DNA of 7,610 nt from CAZTPJ01 sp964614515 (GCA_964614515.1 CAZTPJ010000121.1:1-7610); one strand, 5' to 3'; shown: positions 1 through 5,910, counted from the stretch's first letter. Program-made: numbers and translations. The notes: a model not told the origin generated them from the sequence alone.

Positions 1-341
1 GGCGCCCGCGCGATGCGCTGAAGGTGACCGACATCGACCGGATGACTGTCATCGTCGAGCATGATGACCCAGTTCGATCGCGAATCGGCCACGTTCACAC
101 CGACATTTCGGCTGGCCGCGCCTTCGTTGGTGTCGAGCCGAATGATACGTGCGGGCAGGTTGTTGTCGAGTCGCCACGCGAGTTGGCCCGCGGGTCCGAC
201 GGCCGGGGTGTCCGACGCATTGTCAACGATGATGACCTCCGCGCCGCCGACGAGTCGATGGTCAGGCAGCGCATTGAGGGCCTTGAGCGTCTGCGCGAGC
301 ACAAGCGGGCGGTTGCGGGTTGGAAGGATGTAGGAAATCAT
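1..341 (-). CDS. Family 2 (GT-A fold) glycosyltransferase, N-terminal part, cut by window edge
   Basis: This is an open frame of 113 codons from ATG at 341 that runs off the left edge. Its start, MISYILPTRNRPLVLAQTLK, is the usual first beta-strand and helix of GT2 enzymes (pattern 'ILPTxNRP'). Next come 'VIIVDNASD' (residues 36-44), which binds the nucleotide sugar in this family, 'NEGAASRNVGV' (72-82), and 'VIMLDDDS' (92-99). The latter holds the DxD metal-binding aspartates D96-D98. The enzyme should transfer a sugar from a nucleotide donor on the cytoplasmic side of the membrane, but the acceptor cannot be told because the C-terminal part is missing. It lies 123 bases downstream of the HldE-like gene on the same strand, which fits a role in surface glycan synthesis. 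No clear ribosome binding site precedes the ATG. The family call is firm; the pathway is inferred. Confidence 0.88.
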   Translation of the reverse strand, partial: MISYILPTRNRPLVLAQTLKALNALPDHRLVGGAEVIIVDNASDTPAVGPAGQLAWRLDNNLPARIIRLDTNEGAASRNVGVNVADSRSNWVIMLDDDSHPVDVGHLQRIARA

Positions 342-371
342 GGTGAATGTACCACCGGCTGTGCTTGTGCC

Positions 372-394
372 ACCGACAGCGCTTCGCGGTCGGT
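372..394. repeat. Hairpin 1 in the glycosyltransferase/HldE gap
   Basis: The arms ACCGAC (372-377) and GTCGGT (389-394) pair. Inside them is one mismatch, then GCG/CGC around a CTT loop. There is no T-run on either side, so it does not look like a classical intrinsic terminator. It sits 9 bases from a second hairpin of a different sequence. Confidence 0.6.
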
Positions 395-403
395 GTTTCC
401 ATC

Positions 404-428
404 GCACAGGCGAGACGCCCGTGCCACC
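404..428. repeat. Dispersed hairpin repeat of the 'GGCACAGGCG...CGCCTGTGCC' type
   Basis: The arms at 404-412 (GCACAGGCG) and 416-424 (CGCCCGTGC) pair with a single mismatch around an AGA loop, followed by CACC. Read in one frame it spells 'TGETPVPP', a peptide I recall as frequent in spurious proteins of planctomycetes and verrucomicrobia, where this element is scattered between genes. The palindrome is visible here; the family membership is from memory. It may act as a REP-like element in RNA end formation. Confidence 0.65.
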
Positions 429-464
429 GGTTCCGCATCAAAATCAAATGTTGAGCACACCATG

Positions 465-2102
465 CTATCCCGCGATCCGTTCGAGGCGCGGCGCGATCTG
501 CGCGAGCGGATCGGCCGGATTCCAGGCGAGTTGTGAAGATTGGATGCGTGCGATCATGCGTCGGATGTCCCCGGCCGTGATCGAGGTGTTGCCGATGCGC
601 TGGGCCTGTATGGCGGCGGCGGCGGCGCCGACATACGCGGCGGACACGAGCGGCGCCCCGACGGCGAGCATGAGCGTCGAACTCGTCAACAGCGCATCGC
701 CGCAACCCAGCGCATCAATCGCCCAGGGACACATCGCGGGGATGTGTTCGCTGTGCAACCGCGACTGCCACCCGGCATCCGCCGCATCCGCACCTGGAAG
801 CCGATCAAACGCGACAAGCCCTTCCGAACCCATCGTGACAATGGCCGCGGCGGACTTGTTGGCGGAGAGCAGTCGCCAGGTCACGGCCGGCAAGCCCTCA
901 TCAAACTGCCGCGTGGCCTCGCGCAGTTCAGACTCGCTCGGGCACAGCAGATCCATGCCGCGCATGGCCGCAAGATTCGAGCGTCGCCCGCTGACGTCGC
1001 CGGCGAGTTTGTTCGTGTGCGGGCGCAGCGCGCGGCACAGGCGGCTCATCGTCGCTCGCGTGAACAGGCCAAGGCCGAAGTCGGTGATGATGGCCGCATC
1101 GCTTCCGCCGTGTTCCGCGGCGGCGTCCTCCGCGATTGTGACGAGTTGATCCTGCTGCGCCGCATCCAGCACCATCGGGCCGAGCAGGTCGAGTTTCATG
1201 ATCTTCTGCGCGCCGACGAGGAACCGCTGCTTTTCAGCGACCGGCGCATCGATGCCGATCGCGCGGACGTTGATCCCCTCGGACTCCAGCCGCAGCCGCA
1301 TCGCCAGGCCCTCGCCGCGATCCGACATCGCCGTGATGAGCGTGACCTTGGCCCCCAGCGCGGCGGCGTGTCGCGCGACCACGGCCGCGCCTCCGTCATA
1401 TCGCCGACGATCCAACGGCCTCAGCGTCAGGATCGGACTCTCACCCGCCACTTCAGGACGATCACACAGCACATATGTATCAAGGATGACCTCGCCCACG
1501 ACCACCACGCGCTTGCCGCGAATGTCTGAGAGATGTCGAAACAACTCCGGCCCGTCGAGTTCCGGTCGCGACGCGAGTTCGCGATGCCTCGCGTGGAGCG
1601 GATCGGCCGCGGCCTCGATCGCCGAGATCAGCGCCGTCGAACTGAACACCACATCGCCCGACGAGAACACCACGCGCCCGCCGTGGGCTTCGACCGCTTC
1701 GCGTTCCGCGCGGAAGCGCGGGTCGCCGTTGTTCTCATACTCCTTGCCTTTGACGTAGACATCGGGGCGGACTTCGGCGAGGAGTTCGACGGCCGTGGGA
1801 CGACTTTCGATGTGTACCCAGTCCACAAAGTCGAATGCGGCGAGGTTTTCCGCGCGAAGTTCCTCGGGAATGAGCGGCCGGCCGGAGCCCTTGCTCATCA
1901 CGCTGTCGGCAGTGATGGTCACGAGCAGAATGTCACCGAGCGATTTGGCGTGGCGGAGGTGTCTGACGTGGCCGGGGTGAACGATGTCGAAGCACCCGTG
2001 ACACTGCACGACTCGCAGGCCGCGCCGCTGGGCATCTCGTCGGCGTGCCAGGAGGCTTTCACCGGAGAGGATTTTGGCGTGGCTGATGGCGTCCTGGCTC
2101 AT
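465..2102 (-). CDS. HldE-like bifunctional enzyme with swapped order: N-terminal nucleotidyltransferase, C-terminal PfkB-type sugar kinase
   Basis: The protein has 545 residues. Residues about 30-165 form a cytidylyltransferase-like domain like the C-terminal half of E. coli HldE: 'GCFDIVHPGH' with the nucleotide-binding HPGH at 42-45, 'LGD' at 55-57, 'SGRP' at 73-76, 'VKGKEY' at 117-122 and a closing 'SSTALI'. Residues about 196-520 form a PfkB/ribokinase-fold domain: 'GEVILDTY' (203-210), 'GGAA' (237-240) and 'DALGCGDA' (463-470), with D469 as the likely catalytic base. HldE phosphorylates D-glycero-manno-heptose 7-phosphate and then makes the nucleotide-activated heptose for LPS core. In the usual enzyme the kinase comes first, so the order here is reversed. 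Several kinase motifs also deviate, so a different sugar substrate is possible. ATG 2102 is the first start after an in-frame TAA four codons upstream; no close ribosome binding site is seen. It is probably the last gene of the operon starting at 4606. Confidence 0.85.
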   Translation of the reverse strand: MSQDAISHAKILSGESLLARRRDAQRRGLRVVQCHGCFDIVHPGHVRHLRHAKSLGDILLVTITADSVMSKGSGRPLIPEELRAENLAAFDFVDWVHIESRPTAVELLAEVRPDVYVKGKEYENNGDPRFRAEREAVEAHGGRVVFSSGDVVFSSTALISAIEAAADPLHARHRELASRPELDGPELFRHLSDIRGKRVVVVGEVILDTYVLCDRPEVAGESPILTLRPLDRRRYDGGAAVVARHAAALGAKVTLITAMSDRGEGLAMRLRLESEGINVRAIGIDAPVAEKQRFLVGAQKIMKLDLLGPMVLDAAQQDQLVTIAEDAAAEHGGSDAAIITDFGLGLFTRATMSRLCRALRPHTNKLAGDVSGRRSNLAAMRGMDLLCPSESELREATRQFDEGLPAVTWRLLSANKSAAAIVTMGSEGLVAFDRLPGADAADAGWQSRLHSEHIPAMCPWAIDALGCGDALLTSSTLMLAVGAPLVSAAYVGAAAAAIQAQRIGNTSITAGDIRRMIARIQSSQLAWNPADPLAQIAPRLERIAG

Positions 2103-2143
2103 GCAGCGGTTTTATCGACGCGGGCGCACCTCGCACTCGCGGA

Positions 2144-3043
2144 TCAACCCGAGCCGCCATCATCCGGCGCAACGCCCGCCGGTTCCGCGCTGGTTCCATC
2201 CGCGTCGTGGGCCGGTTCGGCTCCAGCGCTGGCCCGCACGGTCGGTTCCGGCTCGGTGCGGCATGTAATCTCCAGCCACCCGCCGCGCGTCCGCAGCGAA
2301 ACAAGCCGAACCTGCCGACCGTCACCCAAGGAAACTACCGCATCTTCAACCATCGGCATCGCACCGGCGAACGCGGACATCATGCCCTTCGTTTCCGGGA
2401 GTTCGCGAATGCGATCAGGGATATACCCTGAGTTTTCTGTCGCTCCCGCGTCGAGCACGAGGTTCGCCGGAATGCCGAGTCGGCCGATGTGAATCCAACT
2501 CGCGGGCATCCACAGCGCGCCATCTTCCGCAACGGCCGGATGGATCGTCGCGGACAAGATGCGCGGCTCTCCGGCCCCCTCAATCTGAATGCCGATGCGG
2601 ATGCCGGACTCGTCGAAGTCAACTTGAATCTCGCCAAGTTCGGCCGGCCAGAGTTCGCTGTCCCACTGGTTGGCGATCCACATGGGGAACCGGGCATTGA
2701 GCCATGCGTTGGCGTCCGCGGCCTTGAGGGCAACGGTCCACTCGACGCTGCCGTCGGGCGTTTCACCCGATCGCACGGAGTACAGATGGTTCCAGACGCC
2801 ATCTTCGACTCGGCGGGCACTCTCGATGGTGCGCGGGTCATCGCGCCGCACGGTGCGCCACCACAGCGGTACGCCTGACGAGAGCGAAGAAATCATCCAC
2901 ACCGCAGCGCCGACGATAGCCAGAGCGAGCACAAGACCCGCGCAGATCAGCCGTCGCGGTCGACGCCACGAAGAGCGTCTGGCCGGAATTGTGCGTGCGG
3001 ATGAAGAAGCCGGAGAAACCACGCGTGAGGCCCTCGCGATCAC
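2144..3043 (-). CDS. Membrane-anchored protein of unknown family, third gene of the PqiA-MCE cluster
   Basis: About 299 residues. An Arg-rich stretch is followed by one transmembrane helix (about residues 32-51), which suggests an N-in anchor with the bulk outside the cytoplasm. The body has a conserved-looking 'DANAWLNARFPMW' segment, then alternating strands ('EIQVDFDESGIRIGIQIEG'), and ends in a low-complexity tail rich in Ala, Glu, Pro, Asp and Gly. I do not recognise the family. The strand-rich body after a single helix loosely recalls lipid-binding anchored proteins such as YpmS/DUF2140, but this is weak. It does not look like PqiC, which is a lipoprotein; no lipobox is present. It starts 37 bases after the MCE stop, so it is probably a partner of that module. 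The start is uncertain: GTG 3043, TTG 3046 (AGGGG 8 bases upstream) or GTG 3022 (GAGGG 8 bases upstream). A farther ATG at 3235 would overlap the MCE gene by 155 bases and is unlikely. Confidence 0.7.
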   Translation of the reverse strand: MIARASRVVSPASSSARTIPARRSSWRRPRRLICAGLVLALAIVGAAVWMISSLSSGVPLWWRTVRRDDPRTIESARRVEDGVWNHLYSVRSGETPDGSVEWTVALKAADANAWLNARFPMWIANQWDSELWPAELGEIQVDFDESGIRIGIQIEGAGEPRILSATIHPAVAEDGALWMPASWIHIGRLGIPANLVLDAGATENSGYIPDRIRELPETKGMMSAFAGAMPMVEDAVVSLGDGRQVRLVSLRTRGGWLEITCRTEPEPTVRASAGAEPAHDADGTSAEPAGVAPDDGGSG

Positions 3044-3080
3044 CAACGATATGACCCCTGCGCGGGCCCCGCGCGATGCA

Positions 3081-3995
3081 TCATCGCTGCGCCTGCGCCG
3101 GCGACAGGTCAGGCTGCCAATCCAGCCATGACGATTCAGGCTTGAGTTCGAGTTGAAACGTGTGGCCAGGCGCGATTCGTTCCCCCGGGCGCGTCGGCGT
3201 GGCGAACGCGATGCCGCCGGAAAGCACCGTCTCAAGCGAGCGAGCCTGCATGGTCAGTCCGCTGACGAGGCCGAAGTCCACGCCGATTCCACCCGCATCC
3301 CAGAATCGCGAGTTGGTTCGAACGAAGTGCGCATGACTCGATTCGATGGCCGCGTGGATCTCAACGTGCCGTCCATCCGGCGCCAGGACCAGGCTTCGCA
3401 CAGCGCCCACGCGCAGGCCGCGATAGGTCACGGGCGATCCGACATCGACCGAGCCTCGATGCGCAGCGCGAAGCGTGATGATGAGTCCATCCACCGGCGC
3501 GGCGTCGGCCGGGGCGCGGTCAAGGCCGTCGAACGTGCGTTTGAACGCAACCTCGCTCTCGCCTGCATCATCGCCAGGTTCGACGGCCACATATCGCGGC
3601 CCCAGCAGCGTATCAAGACCGGACACTCGCGTCACGCTGACCTCCGGCCGCACGATCCAGTACCTCGCACCCTCACGCGCCAATCCAACCGCCCCGCGGT
3701 GAAGTTCAATGGTGACGACCACGGCCGACAGATCATCCGCGAGCGTCACGTCGCGCACCTGCCCCACCTGCACGCCGCGAAACTGCAGCGCATCGCCGAT
3801 CTTCACGCCCTGGCCGTCGCGAAAGCGAACCTCAATCCGCGGCCCGCGCTCCTTGCCCGCCTGAACAAACAACACACCTGCCACGACCACCGCCATCACC
3901 GGCACCAGCCACGCCCACGACCACCATCGTCGCGCCGGGGCCAGGAGCGCGGTGGGAATCCCATCGTTCGGCGGCGGACTCTGCTGGTCGGTCAA
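3081..3995 (-). CDS. MCE-domain lipid transport protein, PqiB/LetB type with two MCE domains
   Basis: 304 residues. A short cytoplasmic start is followed by one transmembrane helix (about 27-45, 'WAWLVPVMAVVVAGVLFV'). Then come two MCE domains. The first (about 53-142) has 'EVRFRDGQGVKIGD', 'FRGVQVGQV' and 'SGLDTLLGPRYVAVEPG'. The second (about 168-268) has 'VTYRGLRVGAV' and ends 'SLETVLSGGIAFATP', the closing signature of PqiB-type MCE repeats. MCE proteins form hexameric rings that carry lipids across the periplasm. E. coli PqiB has three MCE domains and LetB seven, so this is a short form. The start is TTG, which overlaps the stop of the pqiA-like gene by four bases (TTGA). A strong GGGAGG lies 7 bases upstream, which supports this start and suggests translational coupling. 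The partner gene before it also matches the Pqi/Let pairing. Confidence 0.9.
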   Translation of the reverse strand: MTDQQSPPPNDGIPTALLAPARRWWSWAWLVPVMAVVVAGVLFVQAGKERGPRIEVRFRDGQGVKIGDALQFRGVQVGQVRDVTLADDLSAVVVTIELHRGAVGLAREGARYWIVRPEVSVTRVSGLDTLLGPRYVAVEPGDDAGESEVAFKRTFDGLDRAPADAAPVDGLIITLRAAHRGSVDVGSPVTYRGLRVGAVRSLVLAPDGRHVEIHAAIESSHAHFVRTNSRFWDAGGIGVDFGLVSGLTMQARSLETVLSGGIAFATPTRPGERIAPGHTFQLELKPESSWLDWQPDLSPAQAQR

Positions 3996-4606
3996 GGTTC
4001 ATCCTCCCAGATGGACACCGGATCAAACGACGCCGACGCCAAGAGACTCATGATGACAACACCCGCGAACGCGGCCGCACCCGGACCCGGATGCACAGCC
4101 ATCCAGTTCCCAAGTTTAACCGCCGCGACGAGGATGGCCACGAGCAGGACATCGATCATGCCCCAGCGTCCGATCCACTCCATGGCGCGATAGACGATCA
4201 TGCGCGGATGCGCGGCCAGCCACGCGCGGCCCGTCAAGCCCCCGGCACACAAAAGAAACATCCCCGCAATCTTGAGCAATGGGATGACAATCGAACACGT
4301 CAGCACGATCACCGCGACGATGACCTGCCCCTCGGCCAGCAGTTCGACAACGCCCGACCAGATCGTCGCGCTGTGGGAATGGCCCATGCGCTGAACTTCG
4401 ATGACCGGGAGCATCATGGCCGGCGGATACAGTACGAGCGCTGCGAGCGAAAACGCCGCCGCTCGCGCCAACGCCCGCGGGCGACGCGCGTGGCGAATCG
4501 TGCTTCCACACCTGCAACACGAGGCACGATACCCCACGGCCGCGGCGACCCGCTGAATCAGGCCGCAGCATGGACACGCCCGAAGTCCGACGGGAGCATG
4601 AGACAC
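3992..4606 (-). CDS. PqiA/LetA-like integral membrane protein, single PqiA domain
   Basis: 204 residues. The N-terminus holds two cysteine knuckles, 'CPCC' (11-14) and 'CCRC' (30-33), like the zinc-ribbon of PqiA. Four hydrophobic segments follow, at about 46-66, 93-120, 150-165 and 178-192. Family hallmarks are 'YPPAMMLPVIEVQRMG' (60-75), 'IWSGVVELLAEGQ' (82-94), 'VIPLLKI' (107-113) and 'WIGRWGMIDVLLVAIL' (144-159). PqiA/LetA sits in the inner membrane and is thought to feed or take lipids from its MCE partner, here encoded directly downstream with a four-base overlap. E. coli PqiA has two such domains in about 417 residues, so this is a half-size version that may work as a dimer (inference). 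The only in-frame start is GTG 4606; no good ribosome binding site precedes it. The upstream region is a repeat nest. Confidence 0.9.
   Translation of the reverse strand: MSHAPVGLRACPCCGLIQRVAAAVGYRASCCRCGSTIRHARRPRALARAAAFSLAALVLYPPAMMLPVIEVQRMGHSHSATIWSGVVELLAEGQVIVAVIVLTCSIVIPLLKIAGMFLLCAGGLTGRAWLAAHPRMIVYRAMEWIGRWGMIDVLLVAILVAAVKLGNWMAVHPGPGAAAFAGVVIMSLLASASFDPVSIWEDEP
4003..4008 (-). promoter_or_regulatory. Ribosome binding site of the MCE gene, deciding a TTG start
   Basis: On the minus strand GGGAGG lies 7 bases before TTG 3995, within the last codons of the pqiA-like gene. It supports TTG as the true start, and the overlapping TTGA stop/start suggests coupled translation of the two partners. 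Confidence 0.75.
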
Positions 4607-4696
4607 GAAGGAGTGTATCTGGCATTTGAGCCTGACAACTTTACGGTTTGTACGCCATGCTGACCGACGTGCGCCGGGCTACGACTCTCTCGCATG

Positions 4697-4726
4697 GCAT
4701 GGGCAAGCCTGTAGGCTTGCCCGTGC
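4697..4726. repeat. Strong hairpin, GGGCAAGCC-TGTA-GGCTTGCCC
   Basis: The nine-base arms (4701-4709 and 4714-4722) are perfect around a TGTA loop. Four further pairs, including one T-G wobble, extend the stem to 13. There is no T-run, so it is not a standard terminator. It resembles a dispersed 'GGCAAGCCTGCAGGCTTGCC' repeat that I recall from planctomycete genomes. Confidence 0.8.
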
Positions 4727-4774
4727 ATGGCCTGCGCTTGCATGGCCAGCCCGCGCATGCCGCCGCGTAACGCA

Positions 4775-4799
4775 TCGAAGTCGCCTCTCGCGACTTCGA
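4775..4799. repeat. Perfect ten-base stem hairpin, TCGAAGTCGC-CTCTC-GCGACTTCGA
   Basis: The arms at 4775-4784 and 4790-4799 are exact reverse complements around a five-base loop. The sequence is unrelated to the other hairpins in this gap, so at least three repeat families are packed together. Confidence 0.8.
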
Positions 4800-4822
4800 C
4801 GGCGCGAGAAATGTCAGAACAA

Positions 4823-4845
4823 GAAGCCCGACCGTAAGGGCTTGG
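4823..4845 (+). repeat. 'GAAGCCCGACCGT' element, copy 1 (short form)
   Basis: It reads GAAGCCCGACCGTAAGGG then CTTGG. Relative to copy 2 it lacks four bases in the middle (GAGG.A region). AAGCCC and GGGCTT can pair as a short stem. Confidence 0.75.
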
Positions 4846-4856
4846 TTCCGCATAGT

Positions 4857-4883
4857 GAAGCCCGACCGTGAGGAAGGGCTTGG
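4857..4883 (+). repeat. 'GAAGCCCGACCGT' element, copy 2
   Basis: It begins GAAGCCCGACCGTGAGGA and ends AGGGCTTGG. Positions 4857-4881 are the exact reverse complement of 4986-5010. Each copy has its own AAGCCC/GGGCTT stem. In translation the family gives 'KPDREEG' or 'LTVGL' strings, which I recall from spurious planctomycete proteins. Confidence 0.85.
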
Positions 4884-4900
4884 AAGCGGCCGTGGGCTTC
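4883..4900 (+). repeat. 'GAAGCCCGACCGT' element, degenerate copy 3
   Basis: GAAGCGGCCGTGGGCTTC keeps the GAAGC and GGCTTC ends and the CCGTG core. It directly follows copy 2 and shares its last G. The similarity is partial, so descent from the same element is likely but not certain. Confidence 0.45.
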
Positions 4901-4985
4901 GGCGTTTCGAGTGCCTTGTACGGCACGACGAGCCCACGCGGTGACGCGGCCAACCGGAGAACGCATGACGCAACACGCCGCTGCA

Positions 4986-5010
4986 AAGCCCTTCCTCACG
5001 GTCGGGCTTC
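4986..5010 (-). repeat. 'GAAGCCCGACCGT' element, inverted copy abutting the dockerin stop codon
   Basis: It is a perfect 25-base inverted match of 4857-4881. It begins at the base right after the TAA of the dockerin gene (5011-5013) on the minus strand. Its AAGCCC/GGGCTT stem could end or protect that transcript. With copy 2 it could also form a long stem with a loop of about 104 bases. The pairing is seen; the function is inferred. Confidence 0.85.
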
Positions 5011-5910
5011 TTATGGACACCCGATCGCAAACGCGTGGCCGAAGCAAAGAAAGTCGAACACATCACAGATCGGCGGGCTTAACAGGTCGCAATCGCACGC
5101 ATATGGATCCTGCGCCGCGAATCGGTTCAGGAAACACAGAAAATCAAACACATCCAGCACGCCCACGCCCGTACTCGTGTCGCAGTCGGGGTAGCACGGC
5201 TCGGCCACAACGATGGTCCCGGGTCCACCGCCCGGCGGACCATCGCGATAGTCCACGGTGAACCGCGCGGGCGGCACAGGAACGAACACATCCGGGTCAA
5301 CGCCGAATCGCGTCCGCGTGCCGTCGGGCACGGCGTCGCCGCCGGAGTCCAGCCAGTTGGTGCTGCCCAGCGATGTGAACGCCCCGCTTCCTCCGCCTCG
5401 CCAGACCGTCACGAAATCAAGGAGGTGGAAATCAAAGATATCCCCCACACGACCATCGAACAGCCCGATGCGGGCTGAGAACATCGGATGCGTCGCTGCG
5501 AGTGGAAACTCGCCCACACCGCCGACTTCCACATACTGAACCTCCGGCCCTTCAAAGCCCTTTTCGATGAGCGGATCGTGCCAGACAATGCCTGTGCCGC
5601 CGCTGGTGATGGGCGTGCCGGGTGTGCCTCTGATCCAGTCGATGCGCCCGCGATTGCCGGGCGTCGGCGCGTGGCCCAACGCGATCCCGCGATCAATCCC
5701 GCCAATGTACCCGATCTGCATGATCCAACGCCCGCCCTTCGGGTCATACGCATAGACATCCACGAGGACATCGTGGTTTCCTGGCCGTACTACGGTCGAC
5801 GACTGAATCCCCGGCGTCCGCGGATCCATGTCGAGCGCGACGATCACATGATCGTGCTGCGCGACAGCGGCGGCAACCGGCAGCAATGCGGCCGTGACGA
5901 TGCGCTTCAT
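5011..5910 (-). CDS. Secreted protein with C-terminal GC-type dockerin-like repeats
   Basis: 299 residues. A short signal peptide (MKR, hydrophobic core, 'AAAVA') probably cleaves before Q18. The middle (about 20-235) has no catalytic motif I recognise. It reads like a secreted beta-rich domain, with 'VYAYDPKGGRWIMQIGYIGG', 'RIDWIRGTPGTP' and 'IFDFHLLDFVTVWRGG'. The C-terminal 60 residues hold two dockerin-like units with 'VFDFLCF' (254-260 and 284-290), framed by 'CYPDCDTSTG' and a final 'AIGCP'. This matches the GC-type dockerin anchors of Phycisphaerae-like planctomycetes, which are thought to attach or sort exported proteins. The second unit lacks most of the calcium-loop aspartates. ATG 5910 is supported by AGGAG 6 bases upstream. 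It lies 49 bases after the FHA gene on the same strand and is followed at once by an inverted repeat. The class is well supported; the function is unknown. Confidence 0.85.
   Translation of the reverse strand: MKRIVTAALLPVAAAVAQHDHVIVALDMDPRTPGIQSSTVVRPGNHDVLVDVYAYDPKGGRWIMQIGYIGGIDRGIALGHAPTPGNRGRIDWIRGTPGTPITSGGTGIVWHDPLIEKGFEGPEVQYVEVGGVGEFPLAATHPMFSARIGLFDGRVGDIFDFHLLDFVTVWRGGGSGAFTSLGSTNWLDSGGDAVPDGTRTRFGVDPDVFVPVPPARFTVDYRDGPPGGGPGTIVVAEPCYPDCDTSTGVGVLDVFDFLCFLNRFAAQDPYACDCDLLSPPICDVFDFLCFGHAFAIGCP

Larger units (their letters stand above)
4607..5010. other. Gene-free nest of hairpin repeats (404 bases)
   Basis: No credible gene is seen here. The region lies between the dockerin stop and the pqiA-like start. 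It holds at least two perfect or near-perfect hairpins (4697-4726 and 4775-4799) and three to four copies of a 'GAAGCCCGACCGTGAGG..GGGCTT' element, one of them inverted. GCATGGC-type words also recur between 4693 and 4760. It must contain any promoter for the pqiA operon, but no convincing -35/-10 pair was found. The open frames across it are repeat-derived and differ in style from the neighbouring genes. Confidence 0.75.

Noticed and set aside
340..2492. Long plus-strand open frames (for example 340-1149, 540-1529 and 1533-2492)
   Set aside because: They lie antisense to the HldE-like and unknown genes, whose minus frames carry clear domain motifs. Such frames are expected in GC-rich coding DNA and show no recognisable domains.
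2144..3043. PqiC (DUF330) lipoprotein as the third gene of the module
   Set aside because: There is no lipobox cysteine after the hydrophobic segment, and the body does not resemble PqiC.
3153..4193. 346-codon plus-strand open frame
   Set aside because: It is antisense to the MCE and pqiA-like genes and has a His/Arg-rich composition without any domain.
4823..5010. Possible CRISPR array from repeated units
   Set aside because: Only three to four units exist, one is inverted, spacing is irregular and no cas genes are near.
4558..5194. Small open frames in the repeat nest (for example 4558-4986, 4641-5066 and 4868-5194)
   Set aside because: Their translations are built from the hairpin repeats (strings such as KPDREEG and LTVGL) and lack start signals or domains.
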